NCBI GenBank assembly: GCA_023388055.1
Contig: JAEWGW010000044.1
Coordinates: 138,399-202,398, forward strand
Reading direction: 5' to 3'
Source of the DNA: Bacillota bacterium
GTDB lineage: Bacteria > Bacillota > Bacilli > Paenibacillales > NBRC-103111
Length of the DNA stretch: 64,000 nucleotides
Positions 1-7,131 of the stretch are shown in pieces. Numbering within the stretch: the stretch's first letter is position 1; each line of letters starts with the position of its first letter. The notes below the pieces were generated by a model. That model saw only the letters and a program-made list of their open reading frames with translations, ran no database searches and was not told the DNA's origin. A program made the position numbers and the translations under genes.

Positions 1-624
1 TTTTTAAATGAAAATGGTACCTCAAGAAAAAAAGTGATAGAAGCCTTCTTTCGCTCCACTTTCGAGGCTTGGGATAATTATTATTCAACATCAAATGATA
101 ATATGACCTACGTTGGTTATTCCCCAGCAATCGGTGTGGATGCAGATCGAATGGTACGTGACTTCCCAAATATAAAAATTATTCATATTGTTCGGAATCC
201 CTTTTCTGCATATCGTGATACAAAACGTCGTCCATTTCCATTACCACTGAATCGTTATCTCATAACTTGGAACATTTATCATTCAACAGTCGAAATGTAC
301 GCGAGAATTTATCCCGAAAATGTGAAGATATTTAGATATGAGGATTTAGTAGAAAATAAAGAAAAATTTATGAGATCAGTTTCTAGCTTTATAAATGTAG
401 AATTTAATGAAGCTATGTTGTATCCAAGCTGGAACGGAAAAGAGATCAGAGATATGATTGCACCCTGGGGAACAGTGTTAAAAAGTACAGAATCCTATAA
501 TGAGGAGATTATTAAAGAATTATCACTAGAAGAAATTAATAAAATAACGGCCGGTACGACGGCATTAGCTCGCCATTTTGGCTATGATATGGTGAGATAT
601 TTGAGGGAATATTATGCTGAGTAA
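1..624 (+). CDS. Sulfotransferase family protein, 5'-truncated by window edge
   Basis: The reading frame is open from base 1 (F-L-N-E-N-G...), so the gene starts upstream of the window; the GTG at 34 is internal. The visible 207 codons include IIHIVRNPFSAYRDTKRR, the 3'-phosphate (PAPS) binding strand typical of the sulfotransferase fold, then a YEDLVENKEKFM helix. Such enzymes move a sulfate group from PAPS to a sugar or other acceptor. The N-terminal PAPS loop would lie outside the window and cannot be checked. The stop overlaps the next gene by 11 bp, so the three genes 1-2447 are probably one operon. The stretch is AT-rich, unlike the rest of the window, which suggests transfer as part of a surface-glycan locus. 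The acceptor is unknown. Confidence 0.75.
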   Translation, partial: FLNENGTSRKKVIEAFFRSTFEAWDNYYSTSNDNMTYVGYSPAIGVDADRMVRDFPNIKIIHIVRNPFSAYRDTKRRPFPLPLNRYLITWNIYHSTVEMYARIYPENVKIFRYEDLVENKEKFMRSVSSFINVEFNEAMLYPSWNGKEIRDMIAPWGTVLKSTESYNEEIIKELSLEEINKITAGTTALARHFGYDMVRYLREYYAE

Positions 625-1504
625 GCTACTTCATTATGACAAACCTGCATTGCAGGTTTGTCATAATTTGGCCTTTGAAGAGTTAAAACTATATATGGTC
701 GAATCAGGACACAGTATCAATCTTGTAGAATGTAGACCGGGCGGTACTTTAGGTGTATTTTCGTATGCTGAAATTGATGGAGTGAAAAAGTTTATAAAAA
801 CACACCTTCCAGGTGAAGATTATCGATTAAATGTACTTAAAGAAATTCAGATTTTAAAATGTTTATACAATGACGTTTTATCTGTAGAGCAAAAAGAATT
901 AAAGTTAAACGGAATTAACTACTCGTTTTTAATAATGGATTTTTTGGAAGAAAATACACAGTTTTTATCTCTAAAAGAAGTGCAAAATTCTATTAATAAT
1001 TACACAGAAAAGTTAACTCAAATAGATGCAATATCAACGATTAATGGAATGTATAACTTAAATCAGATATACGATGAAGCTGCCCGAGCAATCCCATTAT
1101 TAGTAGATAATAATTTATTAAGCCAAGAGGTTGCAGCACGATGTTCAGACCATTTGTCATATATCAAAGAAATTATTGACAAATCAAAAAAAGTTGTTTG
1201 CCATGGAGATTTGAGTAATAAAAATATTTTACGCTTAAACAATCAACCCATCATCATTGATTGGGAGGATAGTTTCATCGGGATTGAAGATTATGATCTC
1301 TGTTATTGGTTGTCTTTTTTCGATCAAAAACAATATCATAACTCAGAACTATTTCGGCTAACCCAAATTTCTCCTAATAACTTAATTGCATTTATGGTAC
1401 TAATTGTACTAGCGAAATGTTGGTTATCTTATAAAAACCATTCATATAAATCTAATATAATGTCTTTCAATCAGCGTTTAACTGAAATACTTTCGATAAA
1501 TTGA
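614..1504 (+). CDS. APH/choline-kinase-like phosphotransferase
   Basis: A 296-residue protein with the kinase-like catalytic motifs VCHGDLSNKNIL (Brenner-type loop, near residue 197) and IIDWEDSFIGIEDYDL (metal-binding Asp). These define the aminoglycoside/choline phosphotransferase family, which phosphorylates small hydroxylated molecules with ATP. Placed between a sulfotransferase and a sugar epimerase it more likely decorates a glycan precursor (choline, ethanolamine or sugar) than confers drug resistance; that is inference from context. ATG at 614 lies inside the end of the sulfotransferase gene, implying translational coupling. AT-rich codon use like its neighbours. Confidence 0.75.
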   Translation: MLSKLLHYDKPALQVCHNLAFEELKLYMVESGHSINLVECRPGGTLGVFSYAEIDGVKKFIKTHLPGEDYRLNVLKEIQILKCLYNDVLSVEQKELKLNGINYSFLIMDFLEENTQFLSLKEVQNSINNYTEKLTQIDAISTINGMYNLNQIYDEAARAIPLLVDNNLLSQEVAARCSDHLSYIKEIIDKSKKVVCHGDLSNKNILRLNNQPIIIDWEDSFIGIEDYDLCYWLSFFDQKQYHNSELFRLTQISPNNLIAFMVLIVLAKCWLSYKNHSYKSNIMSFNQRLTEILSIN

Positions 1505-1523
1505 TAGAAATTAGGTGACCAAT

Positions 1524-2447
1524 GTGAAGCGGGTAATTATTACAGGCGCAACAAGCATGCTTGGACTAGCCCTTATCCATGAATGCATTCAGAATAACAC
1601 TGAGGTAATCGCAATCATTAGAGAAAACTCAAGAAAAAGAAACCTTATTCCTATTAATCCACTTATTTCTGTTATTGAGTGTGATCTCGCAAAAATTCAT
1701 TCAATAAATATCGCAGGAAAGTGTTGCTACGATGCATTTTATCATTTGGCTTGGGCCTTTACAGATAATTTAAATAGAAATCTTGTAGAGGAACAACATT
1801 ATAATATTGAATATACGCTTGCTGCAGTCAAGCTGGCTAGTAGGCTTAGATGTAAAAAGTTTGTTGGAGCAGGATCTCAAGCGGAATATGGACGTGTTCG
1901 AGGTAAAATTTCTGCAGATATGTGTGTAGCACCTGATAGCGCTTATGGGGTAGCTAAATATACCGCGGGAAGATTATCTTCAATATTATGCCAGCAAATG
2001 GGTATGGAATTTATTTGGATGCGAATCTTCAGTACCTACGGAATTAATGATATGCCCTCAACTATGATTATGTATACAATTGATTGTTTATTGAAAAAGA
2101 AAAAGCCACTACTAACTAAATGTGAGCAAATGTGGGATTACTTAAATTGCCGAGATGCTGCAAAGGCATTTTTTTTAATTGGTGCCAAAGGTAAAAATCA
2201 AGCAGTTTATAATATTGGCAGTGGCCAAGAAATTATTTTATCTGAGTACGTTTGTAAAATTAGAAACCTCATTGATTCTAATTTACCTTTGGGCATTGGG
2301 GAAAGGGAATATGCTCCCAATCAAATTATGACCCTATGTGCAGATATATCCAACCTAACTCTAGATACAGGTTTTGTGCCCTCTATCTCATTTGATGAAG
2401 GTATAAAGGAGACGATAAATTGGTATAGATCGTTTAAATTATTTTAA
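1524..2447 (+). CDS. NAD-dependent epimerase/dehydratase (extended SDR)
   Basis: About 307 residues. The N-terminus has a Rossmann dinucleotide loop, TGATSMLG (GxxGxxG-like, with S in the second position), followed by the ECDLAKI acidic stretch, the AYGVAKYTAG segment with the catalytic Y-x3-K, and RIFSTYGIND. These are marks of nucleotide-sugar epimerases and dehydratases acting in the cytosol. GTG at 1524 is preferred because AGGTG lies 6 nt upstream; GTG at 1515 is also in frame and would add three residues. It follows the kinase by about 20 bp and closes the AT-rich glycan operon. The exact sugar cannot be told from sequence. Confidence 0.8.
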   Translation: MKRVIITGATSMLGLALIHECIQNNTEVIAIIRENSRKRNLIPINPLISVIECDLAKIHSINIAGKCCYDAFYHLAWAFTDNLNRNLVEEQHYNIEYTLAAVKLASRLRCKKFVGAGSQAEYGRVRGKISADMCVAPDSAYGVAKYTAGRLSSILCQQMGMEFIWMRIFSTYGINDMPSTMIMYTIDCLLKKKKPLLTKCEQMWDYLNCRDAAKAFFLIGAKGKNQAVYNIGSGQEIILSEYVCKIRNLIDSNLPLGIGEREYAPNQIMTLCADISNLTLDTGFVPSISFDEGIKETINWYRSFKLF

Positions 2448-2514
2448 ACCGAATATCTAAATCAACTATCCAAAAAAGTTAAAAGATGCTGTTGGGTAAC
2501 ACAAACTTTTACCG

Positions 2515-2760
2515 TTACAACCGTGTTTCCGGAACCCCTTGCTCGATACTGGCTAGTTTGTACCGTTTGTATGGCACGACACAATCCGGGAACCCATGAT
2601 GAATTTTTAGACAATGTGAACAAAGCAAACGGCGGAGTACGAGGAAACGGCATTCACCATTCTCGCTGTGAGAGTCTGTTTTCGGTTCCCAATAACATGA
2701 AGCTTTTCTCCACAGCAGGGAAGGGAACTGATTCTGTAGACCTAACAAAAAATGATGAGT
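2515..2760 (-). pseudogene. Decayed DUF6431 / transposase-associated fragment
   Basis: On the minus strand the frame around 2540-2660 reads LVLRRLLCSHCLKIHHGFP followed by DCVVPYKRY, which I recognise as the core of DUF6431 proteins (a zinc-binding, transposon-associated family with an RRLxCxxCxxIHHxLPDxxVPYKRY pattern). The upstream part that should carry the first Cys pair is altered, and the match breaks into another frame after IEQGV, where a second frame continues to about 2462. No intact start or full-length frame exists. It is best read as the scar of a lost mobile element at the junction between the AT-rich island and GC-rich chromosome. Confidence 0.5.
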
Positions 2761-3136
2761 GAATTCTCAACCAGCGCATAGTTTGATAAATTGATCTTGT
2801 TGAATTGATGCGTACCCTGTTTCTTTTCTGTGATACGGTCATTCTAGAGAGCAATTTCCGGACAGGTAATTCCCGTCAGCAGTGGGATGTTACATTCTAG
2901 TCCAAACATTAAAGGCCATTAAACGATTAATAGGATAGTTAGAACTTGTTTAATCTAAAACTCACTCCCGCAAACGGTTTGAGCTTTTTTGTATTGTCTT
3001 TTAGGAGATCTAGCTGCAACAAGCCCCCCCCTCCACACATTGATCAAAACTCCCAAATAGGTTTATAATAGACAAATATAAGACTTTTTGATCTCATATG
3101 AGAGCAATGGTTTCGGCGATAGGGGAGGGCTGGGAG
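2761..3136. other. Intergenic stretch without recognised gene
   Basis: About 375 bp between the DUF6431 remnant and the next gene. I see short frames only, no convincing terminator, and a C-run near 3024-3031. A weak -10-like TATAAT occurs at 3064-3069, about 70 bp before the preferred start at 3137, without a good -35. Composition is intermediate, consistent with a decayed junction. Confidence 0.4.
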
Positions 3137-4741
3137 ATGGGGGGTTACATCCGGTTGGAGATTCTGCCGCTGGGGATAGAGCCGAGTGAGTGGGAGCGGG
3201 TGTATGAGGAGTCGCTGCTGCTGGTGGGGGCGTATCCTTTTTTGGATCTGCTGGTGGATGAGGAGACGTATCAGGTGCTGTGGTCGTATGTGGACCGCTC
3301 CCGGGAGCGGCCGTTGAAGCAGGCGGGGAATGGGCTTGGTTGGCATGTGTTTGGGGATGAGGTTTCGCTGCAGACGGGGGAGTCCTTTGAGCTGGTGAGG
3401 AACTTGGAGGTGTACCGGAGCCGGCTGCCCCGGCGTGGTGGGGGGAGCGGGAAGGATGTATTGGCCGGTTTGCTGGAGGAGGAGTGGCTGGTGCCGGCTG
3501 CTGCGGATACGGGTGGCGGGGTGGCGGTTTTTGACGCGAGGACGCAAGGGCATCCGTATCATTTGTATGTGCTGGCGATTGCTTGCCTGATTGAATGCCG
3601 CTTGCCGGGTAAGGCTGTGGTGACGGGGGATGTGACCGGGGAGCAGATGAGGTCTGCGGTGGGTTGGGCGAATGCGATTTTGCCGCGGCCGATTACGGTC
3701 TCTGACTGGTGTGAGGGGAGCCGGCTGTTGAAGCGGATTCGTTTGCTGGTACGAAATGAGTTAAGCGCGCTGGAGGCGTGGATGAAGCTATCCCTGGTGG
3801 AATCGGAGGAGGAGCGGGGTGCGTTTATAAGGGGTGAATTCTCCGCATCGGTGATTCGCGCTTATTATCTTGCCCGGTTCCGGGAGCAGCCGGTGGGGCG
3901 GCTGGGCTTTCGTAAGGTGCTGCAGGAGTTTCTGCTCCACGGCTTTCCGCTGGGAGAGGCCTGCCGGATGTGTGTGCTGGATCCGGAGGGCTGCAAGTAT
4001 GACGCTGCGGCTTTTGTGGAGACTGTGCTCCAGTTAGGCTGGCCAAGTGCTCCGGAGCAGAAGGAGCATGAGCGATTATCTGGTTTGCAGGAGCTGCGGA
4101 GGGACATACCGGATACGGTCAATTCCATGCTGGGTAGGGTTATTCTTACGGTAGCGGGGGTGAGTGAGCCCTTGCGGACAGGATTTTCATATTCCGGGGT
4201 TGTGGATCTGCTGAAGGCGGAGTTAGGGGAGCGCTGTGATATGGAGGCCGTTTTGGAGCAGCGGGCGGAATCCGTGAGGGTGGGCAGAAGGCATGTTTTT
4301 CTGGAAAAGATGGGGCTGATGCTGGATGAGCTGGAGCTAAGTCCAGCTCACGGGTACGATATTGATCAAGTCGAGGGTTTGATGGGATGGACATGGGAGG
4401 ATCGCATCCATCCCCGTATGATGGAGAAGCTGAACCAGGTCTGCGCGTATATAACAGGGATGGTGCGGGAGATGTGCCGGGAGGAGCTGATGCGCTTCCA
4501 TGCCGGTGACCAGCGGAAGAAGGAAGTGATGCTTGTTTCGCGGGGCAGGTCGTTTTACATTCATAAGAAGGCATGGGACTTCATATTAAGCCTGGAAAAC
4601 CGCCCCGGCCAGCAGGAGCTGGTGTATCTGCTGCTTTCGGTCAAAGCGGATGAATACACTGTCCACCATATTTGCAAGGCGCTGGCCAATAATACGGAGC
4701 TGCTGCGGGCGTTTATTTTGAAGGAGGAGCTGCTTCACTGA
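3137..4741 (+). CDS. Hypothetical protein, function unknown
   Basis: A 534-residue protein from ATG 3137, chosen because GGGGAGGG (3122-3129) sits 7 nt upstream; an in-frame ATG at 3098 would add 13 residues but has no such site. It starts MGGYIRLEILPLGIE. No signal peptide, transmembrane segment or known catalytic motif is visible; it is rich in Leu, Glu and Arg and looks alpha-helical and cytosolic. Codons are strongly G-biased. It converges on the XRE regulator at 4713-5483 and the two coding regions overlap by 29 bp at their 3' ends. That arrangement suggests linked expression, but I do not recognise the family and assign no function. Confidence 0.7.
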   Translation: MGGYIRLEILPLGIEPSEWERVYEESLLLVGAYPFLDLLVDEETYQVLWSYVDRSRERPLKQAGNGLGWHVFGDEVSLQTGESFELVRNLEVYRSRLPRRGGGSGKDVLAGLLEEEWLVPAAADTGGGVAVFDARTQGHPYHLYVLAIACLIECRLPGKAVVTGDVTGEQMRSAVGWANAILPRPITVSDWCEGSRLLKRIRLLVRNELSALEAWMKLSLVESEEERGAFIRGEFSASVIRAYYLARFREQPVGRLGFRKVLQEFLLHGFPLGEACRMCVLDPEGCKYDAAAFVETVLQLGWPSAPEQKEHERLSGLQELRRDIPDTVNSMLGRVILTVAGVSEPLRTGFSYSGVVDLLKAELGERCDMEAVLEQRAESVRVGRRHVFLEKMGLMLDELELSPAHGYDIDQVEGLMGWTWEDRIHPRMMEKLNQVCAYITGMVREMCREELMRFHAGDQRKKEVMLVSRGRSFYIHKKAWDFILSLENRPGQQELVYLLLSVKADEYTVHHICKALANNTELLRAFILKEELLH

Positions 4742-5483
4742 TGATCCTACCGATGACAGCAGGGCCAAGTGTGTCGTCGAAGGCTTCTATTGTAATTCCG
4801 TCTGCTGTGCGGACCGCTACGGGGTCGCCGTGTTCATACTGTACCTGCGGCTGGACAATGGCATAATGGATGCCGGTGCCAGTGCCGTTTTCCTGTTCCG
4901 GCATGTCCTTCCCGGAAGGAACCGGAATGGCAAAACAATGCTGCAGGGGCTCTGCAACATGGAGATAACCCTGGATATGCTTCAGCCAATCTGCGGCAGT
5001 ACCGGCAGACTCCGGCTTAAGCAGGGGAATAATCCGCCCTGCATCCAGGGTATATGCAGAGGCGTCCTCCCGAACAGCCGGCAGCTTCTGTAAGGAAAGG
5101 GCTTTGGAGCGGCGCAAAAGCTTGTTGGGGATTTTCCCCGTTGGGAGTGAAATGTCCTTGTCCAGCAGTGCCAGCTGGAAGTACCGCTTGACGAAGGCCT
5201 GATCCAGGTCGGACAGCTCGTGAAACAGACGGATCAGCTCCATTTGGTCCTCGGGAAGATCGCTGCCCTTCAGAAGCCAGTCGGCTGAAACCTGGAAGAA
5301 TAGGGATAAGGCAATTAGCCCCGGGGCGGAAGGGTTCTTGTAGCCGTTCTCCCAATCGCTGATTTGTCCGGAGGATATGGTTACACCGGTTTGCTCCGTA
5401 ATTTTCTCCGCCAGCGCTTTCATCGAAAGACCAGTGCCCATACGGAGCGTTCTGATTCTGGTTCCGATTGACGTTAAGTCCAT
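4713..5483 (-). CDS. XRE-family regulator with C-terminal S24-like region
   Basis: A 256-residue DNA-binding protein. Residues ~6-70 form a helix-turn-helix of the Cro/C1 type (GTRIRTLRMGTGLSMKALAE, then SSGQISDWENGYKNPSAPGL as recognition helix and turn). The C-terminal ~90 residues (GDPVAVRTADGITIEAFDD) resemble the beta-rich LexA/S24 fold but I see no Ser-Lys catalytic pair, so self-cleavage is unlikely; it may be a sensor. RBS GGGAG lies just upstream of ATG 5483 on the minus strand, with a possible -10 (TATGAT) at 5519-5524. Its 3' end overlaps the unknown gene at 3137-4741. Confidence 0.8.
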   Translation of the reverse strand: MDLTSIGTRIRTLRMGTGLSMKALAEKITEQTGVTISSGQISDWENGYKNPSAPGLIALSLFFQVSADWLLKGSDLPEDQMELIRLFHELSDLDQAFVKRYFQLALLDKDISLPTGKIPNKLLRRSKALSLQKLPAVREDASAYTLDAGRIIPLLKPESAGTAADWLKHIQGYLHVAEPLQHCFAIPVPSGKDMPEQENGTGTGIHYAIVQPQVQYEHGDPVAVRTADGITIEAFDDTLGPAVIGRIISEAAPPSK

Positions 5484-5675
5484 ACGTCTGTCTCCCTGTC
5501 TCTATATTCTGATTTCTATCATAGCATATTCGCGGAGAGGACCGTGATATATATTGAAGAAACAGAAAGCGCGGATTCTGGACCGGTTCCGGAGCAAGCA
5601 GGGGCTGCCAGATGGCCAAACAGGGGCACGGATAGACAAGAATCGAACAAAGACAACAAAAAAATCCCCACAAGC

Positions 5676-5728
5676 TGTGTACAAATTAATCCCCAGCCTG
5701 TGGATAATGTGCATAACTTTGTGGATAG
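5676..5728 (+). promoter_or_regulatory. Cluster of DnaA-box-like 9-mers
   Basis: Four same-orientation 9-mers resembling the DnaA box (TTATCCACA, read here as its complement TGTGGATAA): TGTGTACAA at 5676-5684 (two mismatches), a perfect TGTGGATAA at 5699-5707, TGTGCATAA directly abutting at 5708-5716 (one mismatch), and TGTGGATAG at 5720-5728 (one mismatch). The last three are nearly head-to-tail. They lie between the XRE gene and the cold-shock gene. No origin gene (dnaA, dnaN) is near, so this resembles the chromosomal DnaA-box clusters known in Bacillus rather than oriC. Confidence 0.55.
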
Positions 5729-5853
5729 TCAATGAAAACAAGGTTTCATAGTATGTATAGAATGTGCTTATCGTGTGCATACCGGAATTTTTAGAAAATT
5801 GAGGAGAATAATATCTAGTTTTGTCGAATGGATTTTGGGGGGGTTCATTTCAA

Positions 5854-5882
5854 TTGACATCGGTTACATCCGGTGATATCAT
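5854..5882 (+). promoter_or_regulatory. Sigma-A promoter of the cold-shock gene
   Basis: Perfect -35 TTGACA at 5854-5859, 17-bp spacer, -10 TATCAT at 5877-5882. Transcription would start near 5889, giving a leader of about 45 nt before ATG 5934, shorter than the long cold-box leaders of some csp genes. Confidence 0.75.
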
Positions 5883-5933
5883 CAGGTTGTGAGCACGACT
5901 CACAGCTACTTGAACACGAAGGGAATGTTCTGC

Positions 5934-6131
5934 ATGCAAGGTAAAGTGAAATGGTTTAACGCAGAAAAGGGTTATGGCTTCATCGAGCGCGAAGATGGCG
6001 GCGACGTATTCGTTCACTTCTCCGCAATCCAATCCGAAGGTTTCAAGACCCTCGAAGAAGGACAAGAAGTGGAATTCGATATCGTTGAAGGCGCACGTGG
6101 TCCGCAAGCAGCTAATGTGGTAAAACTGTAA
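5934..6131 (+). CDS. Cold-shock protein (CspA/CspB family)
   Basis: A 65-residue single cold-shock domain: MQGKVKWFNAEKGYGFIE contains RNP1 (KGYGFIE) and VFVHFSAI is RNP2. It binds single-stranded RNA/DNA and acts as an RNA chaperone. ATG 5934 is chosen because GAAGGGA (5918-5924) is 9 nt upstream and the resulting length matches the family; an in-frame ATG at 5925 directly abuts that site. It has its own strong promoter and a strong terminator, so it is monocistronic. Cytosolic. Confidence 0.95.
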   Translation: MQGKVKWFNAEKGYGFIEREDGGDVFVHFSAIQSEGFKTLEEGQEVEFDIVEGARGPQAANVVKL

Positions 6132-6181
6132 TCAACCGGTCTCGGTGACCGCTTGAATAAATGGTCCCATAAGCAGAGAGG

Positions 6182-6207
6182 CACCCCGATTCGTTCGGGG
6201 TGTTTTT
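6182..6207 (+). terminator. Intrinsic terminator after cold-shock gene
   Basis: Perfect 8-bp stem CACCCCGA (6182-6189) / TCGGGGTG (6195-6202) with a 5-nt loop, followed by five T. Confidence 0.9.
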
Positions 6208-6276
6208 CTGTTTGATATCAGGTATTCCCAATTTGGTAAGATCCTAACCCTGGGAATGAAAATGTTTTGACCATGT

Positions 6277-6314
6277 AAAGGGTTTTTGAAGATGGACGGC
6301 GAATAGGATATACT
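6277..6314 (+). promoter_or_regulatory. Overlapping sigma-H-like and sigma-A-like promoters of hpf
   Basis: A sigma-H-like pair: AAAGGGTTT (6277-6285; consensus RNAGGAWWW, one mismatch), 12-nt spacer, GGCGAATAG (6298-6306; consensus RNNGAATWW, one mismatch). Overlapping it is a sigma-A-like pair TTGAAG (6286-6291), 17 bp, TATACT (6309-6314). The B. subtilis homologue yvyD/hpf is known to use stress and stationary-phase sigma factors, sigma-B and sigma-H. The match here is by eye. Confidence 0.55.
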
Positions 6315-6339
6315 AGAGAGAGAAAGGAGGAGTTTATCC

Positions 6340-6891
6340 ATGAATTTCAGCATTAGAGGCGATCGCATTGAGGTTACAGAGGCATTGCGCGAATACGTGG
6401 AGAAAAAGCTCGGCCGGCTCGAAAGATATTTCGAAGCTCCCCCTACATCTGAAGTGAATGTAAAATTGAGCGTCATCCGGGAGAAGCAGAATGTTGAGGT
6501 GACGATCCCCTTAACAGGTGTTCTGCTCCGCGCGGAGGAGAGAAGCGACGACATGTATGCCTCCATCGATCTGGTGGTAGACAAGCTGGAGCGCCAGATC
6601 CGCAAGTACAAAACCAAGGTGAACCGCAAGGTGCGCCAGGAATCCGGCTACAAGAACCTGTTTAAGGATGATGTGGTCACCCCCGTACATTTGTTGGAGG
6701 AAGAAGATGAGTATGAGGTCGTCCGGACGAAGCGGTTTACGCTGAAGCCCATGGATGTGGAGGAAGCAATTCTTCAGATGAACATGGTGGGACACACCTT
6801 CTTTGTTTTTGCCAATTCGGACTCGTCCCAGGTGAATGTGGTGTATAAGCGTGCCGATGGCAAGTACGGCTTGATCGAGCCGGCTCAATAA
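6340..6891 (+). CDS. hpf: Ribosome hibernation promoting factor, long form
   Basis: A 183-residue protein. Residues 1-100 are the S30AE/RaiA domain (MNFSIRGDRIEVTEALREYV, beta-alpha-beta fold) that binds the 30S decoding region; residues ~122-180 are the C-terminal dimerisation domain (RTKRFTLKPMDVEEAILQM, then HTFFVFANSDSSQVNVVYKR) that joins two ribosomes into 100S dimers. This two-domain length defines the long form of Firmicutes. RBS AAAGGAGG precedes ATG 6340. Its place directly before secA and prfB is the usual order in Bacillales. Likely induced on entry to stationary phase (see the sigma-H-like promoter). Confidence 0.95.
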   Translation: MNFSIRGDRIEVTEALREYVEKKLGRLERYFEAPPTSEVNVKLSVIREKQNVEVTIPLTGVLLRAEERSDDMYASIDLVVDKLERQIRKYKTKVNRKVRQESGYKNLFKDDVVTPVHLLEEEDEYEVVRTKRFTLKPMDVEEAILQMNMVGHTFFVFANSDSSQVNVVYKRADGKYGLIEPAQ

Positions 6892-7131
6892 TTCCATTTT
6901 GAACTGATTATCCAGGGCTTGGCCGTTACCGGTCAGGCCTTTTATATATGGCGTGCGGGTGACATCGGAAGAGAAAATGAAACGCCCGGACATTTCTTGC
7001 GTATAATAAGAGTTATGTGTATAGCTTGGCCGGCAGCTGGCAGGATGTGTTGTTGCTACCGGGGGACGAAACTGTTACAATTTCTGTATGTGTGTCCATC
7101 GATAATGGATGTTGAAAGGGGTAGTACGCCC

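Noticed and set aside
614..1504. Aminoglycoside-resistance gene
   Set aside because: Only the general kinase motifs match; its neighbours are glycan-modifying genes, so a resistance role is not supported.
5676..5728. Chromosomal origin of replication
   Set aside because: DnaA-like boxes are present but dnaA, dnaN, recF or gyrase genes and a long AT-rich unwinding region are absent.
6919..7131. 71-residue N-terminal extension of SecA
   Set aside because: The frame is open but the translation is not SecA-like, and ATG 7132 gives the standard length and a ribosome site.
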